A stretch of DNA of 64,000 nucleotides from an uncultured Muribaculaceae bacterium (GCA_910585285.1 CAJUDL010000005.1:40520-104519); one strand, 5' to 3'; counted from the first letter of the stretch, positions 35,203 to 43,736 are shown. Notes: generated by a model from the letters alone, not told the origin. Made by a program: numbers and translations.

Positions 35203-36516
35203 ATGCATGAAAAGAATTTGAAAGCGGCGTATCATACGCTCGGTTGCAAGCTGAATTTCTCAGAGACCTCTGCAATCGGGAGGATTCTGGCGGAGAAGGG
35301 TGTCACACGTGCCGCTCGTGGCGATGCCCCCGACATCATAGTGGTCAACACTTGCTCCGTGACGGAAACCGCCGATAAAAAAGGCAGACAACTGATACGC
35401 AGACTCGCCACGCGATACCCGGAAGCGACAATGGTCGTGACCGGATGTTATGCCCAATTGAAACCGGAGGAGGTAGCTGCCATCGACGGGGTGGACATAG
35501 TGCTTGGCTCCAACGAGAAGCTGAAAGCAGCAGAATATATCGACCGATGGCTGCAGTCTCGCCAAAAGCAGATGGATGTGACTCCTTTCCGACAGATTGA
35601 GGATTTTATTCCATCTTGCGAACGAGGTGACAGAACACGATATTTCCTAAAAGTGCAGGACGGTTGCGACTATTTCTGCACCTATTGCACCATACCGTTC
35701 GCCCGAGGCAAATCCCGATCGGGCTCTATTGCCATGCTCACTAAGATGGCAGAGGATGCGGCTGCGGAAGGTGCCAAGGAGATCGTAATAACAGGAGTCA
35801 ACATCGGAGATTTCGGAAAAAATACTGGCGAAACCTTTTTCGACCTCATAAAAAGTCTGGACAAGGTTGCGGGAATCGAAAGATACCGCATATCTTCAAT
35901 CGAACCGAATTTACTTACGGAAGAGATTATCCGCTGGGTTGCCACTGAATCGCGAGCATTCATGCCCCATTTCCACATACCTCTGCAAGCTGGCTCCGAT
36001 GCAGTGCTCAAAAAAATGAACCGTCATTACGACACACGACTCTTCGCTTCAAGAATCGACACTATACGCAAACTCATTCCCGATGCCTTCATCGGAGTGG
36101 ATGTGATTGCGGGCGCAAGGGGTGAAACTCCAGAAGAGTGGGAGAAAGGATTGGAATTTATCAAGTCGCTACCGATCACACGCCTGCACGTATTCCCCTA
36201 TTCCGAACGACCGGGCACTGCAGCATTGCAGTTAGGCGATTCCGTATCGCCTGCCGAACGCCACCGCAGAGTAAACATACTGACAGAGGTATCCGACTCC
36301 AAGTTTGACTATTACTACAAAGCGCATGAAGGAGCGGAAGCGGAAGTGCTTTGGGAGCACCCCGCCCGTGGGGGCGCGGAGATGCATGGCTTTACTCGCA
36401 ACTATATCCGCGTCACATCCCCTCTTCGCCCGGAGTTGATCAATACGCTCTCCCGAGTGCGTCTTCTCGGCATAGACCCCAACGACCCCGACTCAATGCG
36501 CGCCGAAATCCTCTAA
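35203..36516 (+). CDS. mtaB: tRNA t6A37 methylthiotransferase MtaB
   Basis: MtaB is a radical-SAM enzyme that adds a methylthio group to t6A at position 37. The 437-residue protein shows the N-terminal UPF0004 cysteines (HTLGCKLNFSE, NTCSVTETADKKGRQLIRR, VVTGCYAQLKPEE). The radical-SAM cluster motif is CDYFCTYCTIPFARGKSRS (Cx3Cx2C), followed by HIPLQAGSDAVLKKMNRHY and a C-terminal TRAM-like segment. It is divergent from ftsX across a 92-bp gap. The stop codon is followed at once by CATTAAA-type repeats. Confidence 0.93.
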   Translation: MHEKNLKAAYHTLGCKLNFSETSAIGRILAEKGVTRAARGDAPDIIVVNTCSVTETADKKGRQLIRRLATRYPEATMVVTGCYAQLKPEEVAAIDGVDIVLGSNEKLKAAEYIDRWLQSRQKQMDVTPFRQIEDFIPSCERGDRTRYFLKVQDGCDYFCTYCTIPFARGKSRSGSIAMLTKMAEDAAAEGAKEIVITGVNIGDFGKNTGETFFDLIKSLDKVAGIERYRISSIEPNLLTEEIIRWVATESRAFMPHFHIPLQAGSDAVLKKMNRHYDTRLFASRIDTIRKLIPDAFIGVDVIAGARGETPEEWEKGLEFIKSLPITRLHVFPYSERPGTAALQLGDSVSPAERHRRVNILTEVSDSKFDYYYKAHEGAEAEVLWEHPARGGAEMHGFTRNYIRVTSPLRPELINTLSRVRLLGIDPNDPDSMRAEIL

Positions 36517-36549
36517 TTAAACATTAAACATTTCACATTAAACATTATT
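36516..36549. repeat. Intergenic 7-bp repeat (ATTAAAC type)
   Basis: Heptads ATTAAAC, ATTAAAC, ATTTCAC, ATTAAAC fill the whole gap between mtaB and the GT2 gene. The first unit abuts the mtaB stop. Confidence 0.75.
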
Positions 36550-36550
36550 C

Positions 36551-37555
36551 ATGAAGTCTCTCGGTGTAATAATTCTCAACTGGAACGGCGAAGACCTTCT
36601 CAAGGAATTCATACCCTCCGCCTCGAAATACACTGTTTCTCCCGAGGCGGATCTTATCGTGGCAGACAACGGCTCTACCGACAATTCGGTGAAGTGGCTT
36701 CAGGAAAACCATCCTGAAGTAAAACTTATATTGCTCGACAAGAATTACGGTTTCTCCGAAGGGTATAACCGGGCAATCCGAGAAGCAGAGTATGAATACG
36801 TTGTTCTACTCAATTCCGATGTGGAAGTCACGCCCGGTTGGTGGCAACCCCTCCTGGACTTTATGCGGTCAAATACGAATGTGGGTGCAGTGCAACCGAA
36901 AATTCTGTCATATCACGACCGCAACAAGTTTGAATATGCCGGTGCCGCCGGGGGATATCTCGACTCGTTAGGCTACCCTTACTGCCGAGGACGACTTTTC
37001 GACAGCATCGAGGAAGATCGGGGACAGTACGACGGCGCACCGGTAGATATCACCTGGGCATCCGGGGCATGCCTGATGACGCGGCGCGAACTCTATCTGC
37101 GTCTTGGTGGACTCGATCCGAGATTTTTCGCCCACATGGAGGAGATTGACCTCTGCTGCCGCATGATCAATGCCGGCTACCGAATATGCGCGCTCTCCGA
37201 TTCGAGCGTTTACCACGTTGGTGGTGCATCGTTGGCTCAGGGAAATCCTAAAAAGACATATCTGAATTTTCGCAATAATCTTCTGCTTCTTCACAAGAAT
37301 CTGCCAAGAAAAAAAGGGAAAAGGAAACTCTTCATCCGTCGCGTTGCCGACTCCTTGGCATTCATAATGTTTGTGGTGAAAATGGATTTTGCAAACGCCA
37401 GCGCCGTGATACGCGCTCACAATGACTTTCGGAAGATGAGGAAAGAATACACGGATTTCCCCAATCGCGACATCCTTTCCCATCTTCCCGGCGCCGATAA
37501 AAGTGCCATCCTCGAGCGTTATCTTAAAAGGAAGAAAGTAGTTATTGTAAATTAG
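36551..37555 (+). CDS. Family 2 glycosyltransferase (rhamnosyltransferase-like)
   Basis: The 334-residue protein has a GT-A fold start (GVIILNWNGEDLLKEFIP) and nucleotide-binding VADNGSTDNSVKWL. YGFSEGYNRAIREAEYEYVV, the metal-binding NSDVEVTPGW and the acceptor-site stretch WASGACLMTRRELYLRLGG follow. It most resembles rhamnosyltransferases acting on O-antigen or other surface polysaccharides; the actual donor is not predictable. The stop codon TAG belongs to the first TTAGGAA unit of the array that follows. Confidence 0.85.
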   Translation: MKSLGVIILNWNGEDLLKEFIPSASKYTVSPEADLIVADNGSTDNSVKWLQENHPEVKLILLDKNYGFSEGYNRAIREAEYEYVVLLNSDVEVTPGWWQPLLDFMRSNTNVGAVQPKILSYHDRNKFEYAGAAGGYLDSLGYPYCRGRLFDSIEEDRGQYDGAPVDITWASGACLMTRRELYLRLGGLDPRFFAHMEEIDLCCRMINAGYRICALSDSSVYHVGGASLAQGNPKKTYLNFRNNLLLLHKNLPRKKGKRKLFIRRVADSLAFIMFVVKMDFANASAVIRAHNDFRKMRKEYTDFPNRDILSHLPGADKSAILERYLKRKKVVIVN

Positions 37556-37667
37556 GAATGAGAAATTAGGAATTAGGAATTATTTGAGACATTTTGCCAG
37601 ATGGAACTCATAATTCCTAATTACACATTGAACATTGAACATTGAACATTAAACATTAAACATTATA
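37550..37667. repeat. Composite 7-bp repeat element (TTAGGAA left arm, CATTGAA right arm) with core
   Basis: The left arm is TTAGGAA-type heptads, and the centre TTTGAGACATTTTGCCAGAT is the reverse complement of the core at 43.77 and 45.93 kb. A short complementary arm (TAATTCC) then switches to CATTGAA/CATTAAA heptads up to the surE start. It shows two heptad families joined in one element. Confidence 0.75.
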
Positions 37668-37673
37668 TAAGAA

Positions 37674-38456
37674 GTGCGTCCATTAATATTAGTAAGCAAT
37701 GACGACAGCTATAGCGCCAAAGGCGTGCGCTGTCTTATAGATCGTCTTCTTCCCTTCGGAGATGTAGTGGCAGTATGTCCTGACGCTCCCCGCTCGGGAC
37801 AATCAATGGCAATCACCGTAAACGATGCCCTCAAACTTTCCGAGGTTCCAGACTATCACGGAGCAAAGATGTATAAAGTCAGCGGTACACCTGTTGACTG
37901 CGTAAAACTCGCAATGCACCATATTCTTCCGCGCAGGGCAGACTTAGTGGTTGCCGGTATCAACCACGGCTCTAACTCAGCCGTAAACGTTCTCTATTCC
38001 GGAACAATGGGAGCAGCGATGGAGGGGTGCGCGTTTGGAATACCATCTATAGGTTTCTCGCTTACCGACCACTCGGCAGATGCAGATTTCACTCCGTGTT
38101 TCAAAGCCATTGATCTGCTGGTGAAGGAAGTGCTGGAACACGGACTACCGGAAGACATATGCCTCAACGTGAATGTGCCAAACATAGGTAAGACCCCCGA
38201 CGAAATGCGTCTTGCAGTGGCATGCCGTGGAAAGTGGAATGATGAATACAGGGAATACACCGATCCAAGCGGACATAAGTTCTATTGGCTTACCGGAGAA
38301 TATGTCAATGAAGAACCTGACAATGAGCAGACAGATGAATGGTGTCTTTCTCACGGAATCATCTCCGTTGTGCCGATATGCATCGAGCGCACAGCCCCCA
38401 TCACACCATCAACGGAATGGCTCCGCAGCATCTCAGAAAAATATTTACATGACTAA
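37674..38456 (+). CDS. surE: 5'/3'-nucleotidase SurE
   Basis: SurE is a metal-dependent nucleoside-monophosphate phosphatase. The 260-residue protein begins PLILVSNDDSYSAKGVRCL with the metal-binding NDD. It continues with VVAVCPDAPRSGQSMAITVND, VSGTPVDCVKLA and VAGINHGSNSAVNVLYSGTMGAA, all SurE signatures. The start is GTG at 37674, directly after the repeat array; no in-frame ATG would keep the NDD segment. Confidence 0.95.
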   Translation: MRPLILVSNDDSYSAKGVRCLIDRLLPFGDVVAVCPDAPRSGQSMAITVNDALKLSEVPDYHGAKMYKVSGTPVDCVKLAMHHILPRRADLVVAGINHGSNSAVNVLYSGTMGAAMEGCAFGIPSIGFSLTDHSADADFTPCFKAIDLLVKEVLEHGLPEDICLNVNVPNIGKTPDEMRLAVACRGKWNDEYREYTDPSGHKFYWLTGEYVNEEPDNEQTDEWCLSHGIISVVPICIERTAPITPSTEWLRSISEKYLHD

Positions 38457-38625
38457 CACAAGGCGCTTCGGATCGTAGCTGCTGTTGCTTGCAACTGCAG
38501 TTACCACTTGTCACTCATCTTCGAGACAAGACATATTAAATTCAATAAAATTGTCGTATTTTTTAAAACGATTCACGGCAGATTTTTAATAAATTTAACA
38601 TAAATTTGCGCGAAAACTTAAAATT

Positions 38626-38680
38626 TGGGTAAATATTTTGCCCATATATTTTGTTTTTTACATAATAATTTGTAATTTTG
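38626..38680 (+). promoter_or_regulatory. Strong promoter and adjacent palindrome upstream of candidate ncRNA
   Basis: TTTG (38650-38653), a 19-bp spacer and TAATTTTG (38673-38680) match the Bacteroidetes consensus exactly. Just upstream is the imperfect palindrome TGGGTAAATATTTTGCCCA (38626-38644), a possible operator. Confidence 0.6.
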
Positions 38681-38685
38681 CATTC

Positions 38686-38870
38686 CAATAGTTTGATAAA
38701 GAAATGACAGCAAATCGCATATATCGTTTCATTGACAATTTATTGTTGCATTAGTAAAGTTATGGATTAATAGTTAAATTAGAATTAGGACCTACATTTG
38801 ACTTCGAAGGATTTCGAGGTCATCTGGAAAAAACGGGAGCGTAGTGATACACCCCCGTTTTTTACTTTTT
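38686..38870 (+). ncRNA. Candidate structured non-coding RNA of about 180 nt
   Basis: A consensus promoter ends at 38680 and a terminator lies at 38828-38863 (stem AAAAAACGGGAG with CCCCCGTTTTTT), bracketing about 180 nt with no ORF. Near the 3' end is a 10-bp stem with a GGAT loop (TGACTTCGAA with TTCGAGGTCA, about 38798-38821). A separate -7 box follows for hpt-adk, so this looks like an independent RNA rather than a leader, though read-through regulation of hpt-adk is possible. The length would suit 6S RNA, but I could not show the 6S closing stem and bubble, so I leave it unnamed. Confidence 0.5.
38828..38866 (+). terminator. Intrinsic terminator of the candidate ncRNA
   Basis: AAAAAACGGGAG pairs with CCCCCGTTTTTT across an 11-12 nt loop, with one mismatch, ending in a T-run. 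It is 135 bp upstream of hpt-adk. Confidence 0.7.
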
Positions 38871-38930
38871 TTACTTTTAAAAACAAAGTTATTTTTGGCA
38901 CGAGCCTATGGAAATCCAAATTATTTTCAC

Positions 38931-38971
38931 TAACTTTGCATTGAGAAGTAGCAGTTGGTTCTTGACTGCTA
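38931..38971 (+). promoter_or_regulatory. hpt-adk -7 box and short leader hairpin
   Basis: TAACTTTG (38931-38938) fits TAnnTTTG; the -33 element is not clear. The predicted leader contains a 7-bp hairpin (TAGCAGT at 38949-38955 with ACTGCTA at 38965-38971). Confidence 0.45.
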
Positions 38972-39002
38972 ATGTTTGTAACTTTAGAGCATTCTACAAT
39001 TG

Positions 39003-40160
39003 ATGGAAAATACTATAACAGTTGACGGCCTCACATTTGTGCCATACCTTACAAGAGATCTAATCGCTGAGCAAGTGAAACGTGTGGCTTCTGAAATCCG
39101 TAACGACCTCGAAGACTCATGTCCGATTTTCATTTGTGTTCTCAACGGCGCTTTCATGTTTGCCGCCGATCTCTATCGCGAAATCGGAATCAACAATTCT
39201 GTCATAACCTTTGTGAAATACTCAAGCTATGAGGGAACCTCCTCTACCGGAAAAGTAAAAGAGGTAATCGGACTTAAAGAGGACATTACAGGACGTGACG
39301 TGGTAATTATCGAAGACATTGTAGACACCGGTCTTACAGCAGTAAAAATGATTGAGGATCTCCGCAAACGCAATCCCCGCTCAATACGGTTCGCGACTCT
39401 TCTCCACAAGCCTGAGAGCTGCAAAACAGGATTCAAGCCGGATTACGTAGCTTTTTCAATTCCTCCGAAATTTATCATCGGTTATGGACTCGATCTTGAC
39501 GGAAAGGTAAGGAATCTTCCCGATATTTATGTTATAAAAGAAGAAGCAGAAAACATTGACATAGAAAATAATATGAAAGACACGATGAATGTAGTGCTTT
39601 TCGGTGCTCCGGGCAGCGGCAAAGGCACTCAAAGCGCAAAGCTTATAGACAAGTATGGACTTTACCATATCTCAACAGGAGAAGTGCTCCGCGACCATAT
39701 CAAGCGCGGCACTGAATTAGGTAAGATTGCCGACTCATACATTTCCAAAGGACAACTTATTCCCGATGACCTCATGATCCGCATCCTTGACAACGTGCTT
39801 GAAAAAGAGGCTGCAGGCAAGAAAGGAGTCGTATTCGACGGATTCCCCCGCACCATCCCGCAGGCTGAAGCCCTCAAGGAGCTTCTGAAAAAACGCGGCA
39901 CGGAACTTCACGCTGTTATAGGACTTGAAGTTCCGGAGGATGAACTGATGGAGCGTATGATCCGCCGCGGCAAAGAAACAGGTCGTGCGGACGACACTCC
40001 CGAAACCATTAAAAACCGACTTAAAGTTTACCACGACCAGACACATCCTCTTCGCGAATATTACACTAAAAAGGGGAAATATCTTCCCATCAACGGTTCC
40101 GGAATAGTTGACGAAATCTTTAGCGACATCGTCGAAGGACTTAAAGGAATTAGAAATTAG
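39003..40160 (+). CDS. Hypoxanthine phosphoribosyltransferase-adenylate kinase fusion
   Basis: Two complete enzymes are in one frame. Residues 1 to about 180 are an HPRT with the PRPP-binding motif VVIIEDIVDTGLTAVKMI and the C-terminal IIGYGLDLDGKVRNLPDI. From about 195 a short-LID adenylate kinase starts at MNVVLFGAPGSGKGTQSAKL and continues GLYHISTGEVLRDHI, VFDGFPRTIPQAEAL and DDTPETIKNRLKVY. No stop or frameshift separates them. Hpt salvages hypoxanthine and guanine to nucleotides; Adk balances AMP, ADP and ATP. I chose ATG 39003 over the TTG just before it. The stop codon is within the first TTAGAAA unit of the next array. Confidence 0.92.
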   Translation: MENTITVDGLTFVPYLTRDLIAEQVKRVASEIRNDLEDSCPIFICVLNGAFMFAADLYREIGINNSVITFVKYSSYEGTSSTGKVKEVIGLKEDITGRDVVIIEDIVDTGLTAVKMIEDLRKRNPRSIRFATLLHKPESCKTGFKPDYVAFSIPPKFIIGYGLDLDGKVRNLPDIYVIKEEAENIDIENNMKDTMNVVLFGAPGSGKGTQSAKLIDKYGLYHISTGEVLRDHIKRGTELGKIADSYISKGQLIPDDLMIRILDNVLEKEAAGKKGVVFDGFPRTIPQAEALKELLKKRGTELHAVIGLEVPEDELMERMIRRGKETGRADDTPETIKNRLKVYHDQTHPLREYYTKKGKYLPINGSGIVDEIFSDIVEGLKGIRN

Positions 40161-40236
40161 AAATTAGGAATGAGGAATTATTTGAGATAGCGAATTAATT
40201 CCTCATTCCTAATTCCTCATTCCTCATTACTAATTG
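40156..40236. repeat. Intergenic 7-bp repeat, inverted arms (TTAGGAA type)
   Basis: The left arm (TTAGAAA, TTAGGAA, TGAGGAA) and right arm (TTCCTCA, TTCCTAA heptads) flank a reduced core TTTGAGATAGCGAATTAATT. It begins inside the hpt-adk stop codon region and ends 16 bp before the porE hairpin. Confidence 0.75.
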
Positions 40237-40251
40237 AAAAAAATAATCTAT

Positions 40252-40294
40252 AAGAAACTGCGTTAAATCAATATGAGATTTAACGCAGTTTCTT
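40252..40294 (+). promoter_or_regulatory. 17-bp perfect hairpin with the porE start codon in its loop
   Basis: AAGAAACTGCGTTAAAT (40252-40268) is perfectly complementary to ATTTAACGCAGTTTCTT (40278-40294). The 9-nt loop CAATATGAG contains the ATG at 40273-40275. Codons 2 to 7 of the protein form the 3' strand of the stem. Confidence 0.7.
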
Positions 40295-42252
40295 TATTCA
40301 TCATATCGCTGGTGGCACTGGTTGCAGGCGGTTGCAAAACTCCCAAACTTTCTGACGCAAACGAGCAGATGGGGCGTGGAGAATTCTTCAACGCCGCAAA
40401 AACCTATCGTGCCGTTTATAACAAACTTTCTCCGAAAAACGAACGAGAGCTTAGAGGGGAGGTGGCATACAAACTCGCCACATGCTATCGCCGCCTTAGC
40501 CAGGCGCCACGCGCCTCAGCAGCTTATCAGAACGCGATCCGTTATGAATACCCCGATTCAATGGCATTCTACTATCTTGGTCGGTCGCTGCAGGCTGAAG
40601 GGAAATACTCTCCCGCCATTGATGCATACAGAACATATCTTGAATGGCACCCTGACGATGCCCTCGCAAAAGAGGGAATACGCGGATGCCAGAGGGCAAT
40701 CCGCGCAAAAAATGAGCCCAAGAGTCGCTATGTGGTGAAAAATGCAAAAATCTTTAACTCTCAGCGTGCAGATTTCTCGCCTATGTATCTCGACAAAACA
40801 CTCAACACTCTCTATTTCACTTCCTCTACAGAGAAAGCTACCGGCACAAACAAGTCTGAGATAACCGGCACAAAGAAGTCTGACATCTTTTTCTCCACAA
40901 AAAACGAACGTGGCGAGTGGCAACGACCTGAACCTGCCGCCGGCGAACTCAACACCGACGCTGATGAAGGAATTGTCAGTTTCTCGCCCGACGGACAGAC
41001 AATGTATCTCACCGTTGCAAAACGCTCACTAAATTCCGACACATCGGTGGAGATCTATACCTCACGCCGCTCTGATGCGACATGGAGTGCTCCGCAGAAA
41101 TACGAGATAACAGCCGACACACTCTCGGCTTATGGACATCCTGCAGTTTCGCCAGATGGCACCTATCTCTATTTCTGCTCCGATATGCCGGGTGGTTTCG
41201 GTGGGAAGGATATATGGCGTATAAACCTCAAATCTCCCACTGGTTCTCTTGAGAATCTTGGCGAACAGATCAATACTTCGGGCGATGAGATGTTTCCTTA
41301 TGTCCGTACTGATTCCTTACTCTATTTCTCTTCTGACGGGCATCCCGGCTTTGGAGGGCTCGACCTCTTCCGCGCCAAACTAAACAGCACCGGGCAGCGA
41401 TGGAGCGTGGAGAACATGGGAGTGCCGATGAACAGTAGCGGCGATGACTTCGGCATTACATTTGGTGAGGGAGAATCCGGATTCTTCAGTTCAAACCGTC
41501 GCGACGCACGCGGCTTCGACAGTATTTACAGCTTTGAGCTGCCGGAAATAAAAGTGACAATATCCGGTTACGTACTTGACAAGGATGAAGAACCGGTTCC
41601 GAATGCCATCATACGCATCGTAGGCGATGACGGTTCCAATCAGAAGGAGATCGCTCGCGATGATGGCTCTTTCCGTTTCAGACTCGAACGTGGCGTGAAA
41701 TATGTGATGAAAGCCGGTGCCAAGGGGTATCTTAACGTCAAACAGGAATTCACGTCCGGCATGGAAGAGGAGAATGCCGATTATGGTGTAGACTTCATAC
41801 TTGCAGCCATAAACAAACCGCAGGTTGTGGAAAACATATTCTATGACTTCGACAAGGCTACCCTGCGTCCTGAATCCAAGACGGCGCTCGATGAGATGGT
41901 AACCATTCTCAATGAGAATCCCAATGTCACGATAGAGATGGGGGCTCATACCGACCGCAAGGGTTCCGATGAATACAATATCGAGCTTTCCAACCGTCGC
42001 GCCAAGAGCGTGGTGGATTATCTGATTGCCGCAGGCATCGACCCCAAACGCCTATCGTGGAAAGGTTATGGGGAATCCACGCCTAAACGTGTTACAAAGC
42101 GTATTAACCGTGAATATCCGCAATTTCCTGAAGACACAGTGCTCGACGAAGCTTACATCGAAACCCTCTCCCCAGAAGACCAGGAGGCGGCAGACCAGAT
42201 CAACCGTCGCACTGAGTTTCAGGTCACCTCTATCGATTACGAATATTATTAG
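40273..42252 (+). CDS. porE: PorE-like T9SS peptidoglycan-binding lipoprotein (TPR, propeller, CRD, OmpA)
   Basis: The 659-residue lipoprotein has signal peptide and lipobox VALVAGGC (Cys about 20). Domains in order are a TPR-like region (about 30-150, YKLATCYRRLSQAPRASAAY), a PD40-type beta-propeller (about 165-425, repeats such as DFSPMYLDKTLNTLYFTSS and SPDGTYLYFCSDMPGGFGG), a carboxypeptidase-regulatory-like fold (about 430-510), and an OmpA domain (about 520-659, FYDFDKATLRPESKTALDEM, then NIELSNRRAKSVVDYLI). This order matches PorE of Porphyromonas gingivalis, which anchors the type IX machine to peptidoglycan. Other OmpA/PD40 lipoproteins exist in Bacteroidota, so PorE is likely rather than certain. 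Its start codon lies in a hairpin loop. Confidence 0.78.
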   Translation: MRFNAVSLFIISLVALVAGGCKTPKLSDANEQMGRGEFFNAAKTYRAVYNKLSPKNERELRGEVAYKLATCYRRLSQAPRASAAYQNAIRYEYPDSMAFYYLGRSLQAEGKYSPAIDAYRTYLEWHPDDALAKEGIRGCQRAIRAKNEPKSRYVVKNAKIFNSQRADFSPMYLDKTLNTLYFTSSTEKATGTNKSEITGTKKSDIFFSTKNERGEWQRPEPAAGELNTDADEGIVSFSPDGQTMYLTVAKRSLNSDTSVEIYTSRRSDATWSAPQKYEITADTLSAYGHPAVSPDGTYLYFCSDMPGGFGGKDIWRINLKSPTGSLENLGEQINTSGDEMFPYVRTDSLLYFSSDGHPGFGGLDLFRAKLNSTGQRWSVENMGVPMNSSGDDFGITFGEGESGFFSSNRRDARGFDSIYSFELPEIKVTISGYVLDKDEEPVPNAIIRIVGDDGSNQKEIARDDGSFRFRLERGVKYVMKAGAKGYLNVKQEFTSGMEEENADYGVDFILAAINKPQVVENIFYDFDKATLRPESKTALDEMVTILNENPNVTIEMGAHTDRKGSDEYNIELSNRRAKSVVDYLIAAGIDPKRLSWKGYGESTPKRVTKRINREYPQFPEDTVLDEAYIETLSPEDQEAADQINRRTEFQVTSIDYEYY

Positions 42253-42254
42253 CC

Positions 42255-42331
42255 GAGAGGTTTTAGGCTTTAAGTGTTAGGCGTTAGGCATTAGGCGTGA
42301 CTCCTGCATTTCATTAGCGGGCATTGCCCGC
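42255..42331. repeat. 7-bp repeat (TTAGGCA type) and short hairpin after porE
   Basis: TTTTAGG, CTTTAAG, TGTTAGG, CGTTAGG, CATTAGG run to about 42297. A GC-rich hairpin GCGGGC-ATT-GCCCGC (42317-42331) follows and may end porE transcription. Confidence 0.65.
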
Positions 42332-42341
42332 TGTTCCGTGT

Positions 42342-42420
42342 TACGAGTCTTACTCGTAATTAAAAAGCGAACCCTACTCGCAATTAAAAAGCAAATCCTG
42401 CTCGCAAATCAAAATAAAGA
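42342..42420. repeat. 24-bp tandem repeat before DUF2461 gene
   Basis: Two full units of ACTCGYAATTAAAAAGCRAA plus YCCT (42352-42375 and 42376-42399) are followed by a decayed third. A hairpin TTACGAGT-CTT-ACTCGTAA overlaps the first. In the DUF2461 frame they would encode LLVIKKRT-like octads, but the only start is GTG at 42338, so they are probably untranslated. Confidence 0.65.
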
Positions 42421-42424
42421 AAAA

Positions 42425-43084
42425 ATGGAAGAATTATATAAATTTCTGAAAGAACTTAAGAAGAACAATAACCGCGAATGGTTCAATGCGAACAAAAGCC
42501 GCTATTTAGAAATCAAGAAAACCGTTGATGAGTTCACGCAGCAGCTTATCAACGCTTTAGCTACAATCGAACCGGATGCGGCTCGTCTGACTCCGGCAGA
42601 GTGCACATACCGCATCTATCGCGACACCCGTTTCTCACCCGACAAAACACCGTATAAGACACATATAGGGATTTTCATCTGCCCAAACGGCAATAAGAAA
42701 AGCGAACGCTGCGGATATTACATCCATCTCGAACCGGGTAATTCCTTTGTTGGAGGAGGGTGCTGGTGCCCACCCGCGCCACTTCTTAAGGAGATACGCC
42801 AATCGATCTACGACAATATCGAAGAGTATCTTGACATAATCAATAATCCGGAATTCAAGGAACGTTACAAAGAAGTTGGGAGCAATCTTCTCAAGACTGC
42901 TCCCAAAGGGTTTCCCAAAGATTGGGAATATATCGATCTGTTGAAACCGAGAGACTACACTGTGATCGCTCCTGTGCCGGATTCCTTTATGAAATCTAAA
43001 GATGCGGTGATGAACATCCTGTCGTATATGAAGACTCAGAAGCCTCTCAACGATTTCATCAATTATCTTTTCGAATCCAACTGA
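42425..43084 (+). CDS. DUF2461 domain protein
   Basis: The 219-residue cytosolic protein starts MEELYKFLKELKKNNNREWF with the DUF2461 N-terminal signature, then RIYRDTRFSPDKTPYKTHIG and YYIHLEPGNSFVGGGCW. Function is unknown; the family is widespread and conserved. I start at ATG 42425 because the family begins there. The ORF extends 29 codons upstream only through tandem repeats and a GTG. Its 3' end overlaps the convergent aldolase gene by 26 bp. Confidence 0.88.
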   Translation: MEELYKFLKELKKNNNREWFNANKSRYLEIKKTVDEFTQQLINALATIEPDAARLTPAECTYRIYRDTRFSPDKTPYKTHIGIFICPNGNKKSERCGYYIHLEPGNSFVGGGCWCPPAPLLKEIRQSIYDNIEEYLDIINNPEFKERYKEVGSNLLKTAPKGFPKDWEYIDLLKPRDYTVIAPVPDSFMKSKDAVMNILSYMKTQKPLNDFINYLFESN

Positions 43085-43724
43085 AGCAGTCCTTGCATTT
43101 TGCAGTGACCACCGACCAGTCGCCGGCAGCGACAACATCTTTCGGGAAGAGCTTGGAGCCCATTCCAACACAGAATGCGCCAGCACCAAACCATGATTTC
43201 AGATTCTCTTCAGTAGGTTCTACACCACCTGTAACCATCAGTTTGGACCAAGGCATCGGAGCTACCAGCCCTTTCACGAGTTTAGGACCAAGTACATCTC
43301 CGGGGAAAATCTTGCAGACCTCGCAACCGGCTTCCTGTGCCCAACCCACTTCCGATACGCTGCCACATCCGGGAATATAAGGCACGCCGCGACGATTGCA
43401 AGTCTTAGCCACTTCTGCATTAAACAGCGGACCTACCACGAAACACGCGCCAAGCTGCATATAGAGAGCGGCTGTTGCAGGCTCAACAACAGAACCCACA
43501 CCGACAGCCATCTCAGGGCATTCTTTTGCCGCATATTTCACCACTTCCTCAAACACCTCATGAGCGAAATCTCCCCGGTTTGTGAATTCAAACAGACGCA
43601 CGCCTCCGTCATAGCAAGCTTTCACCACAGCCTTTGCCGTGGCAGCGTCCTTATGATAGAAAACCGGCACCATTGGAGCCGCCTCCATCTTCTTCAATAC
43701 TTCTAATTTATCAAATTTAGCCAT
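43059..43724 (-). CDS. eda: KDPG / 4-hydroxy-2-oxoglutarate aldolase
   Basis: This class I aldolase cleaves 2-keto-3-deoxy-6-phosphogluconate to pyruvate and glyceraldehyde 3-phosphate. The 221-residue protein follows the KDPG family: MVPVFYHKDAATAKAVVKAC, FEFTNRGDFAHEVFEEV, VGVGSVVEPATAALYMQLGA, PYIPGCGSVSEV, the Schiff-base lysine region CKIFPGDVLGP and VTGGVEPTEENL. The final codons overlap the convergent DUF2461 gene. It follows the GH51 gene across a long repeat, so sugar-acid use with arabinose-type substrates is possible but not shown. Confidence 0.92.
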   Translation of the reverse strand: MAKFDKLEVLKKMEAAPMVPVFYHKDAATAKAVVKACYDGGVRLFEFTNRGDFAHEVFEEVVKYAAKECPEMAVGVGSVVEPATAALYMQLGACFVVGPLFNAEVAKTCNRRGVPYIPGCGSVSEVGWAQEAGCEVCKIFPGDVLGPKLVKGLVAPMPWSKLMVTGGVEPTEENLKSWFGAGAFCVGMGSKLFPKDVVAAGDWSVVTAKCKDCFSWIRKDN

Positions 43725-43736
43725 AATTGTTTATAT

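Noticed and set aside
38686..38870. 6S RNA, SRP RNA or tmRNA identity for the ncRNA
   Set aside because: I could not find the 6S closing stem and bubble, the SRP GGAAG/AGCAG motifs, or a tRNA-like end with a tag ORF.
42338..42424. Upstream extension of the DUF2461 gene from GTG
   Set aside because: It would translate tandem repeats with no family match; the conserved N-terminus begins at 42425.
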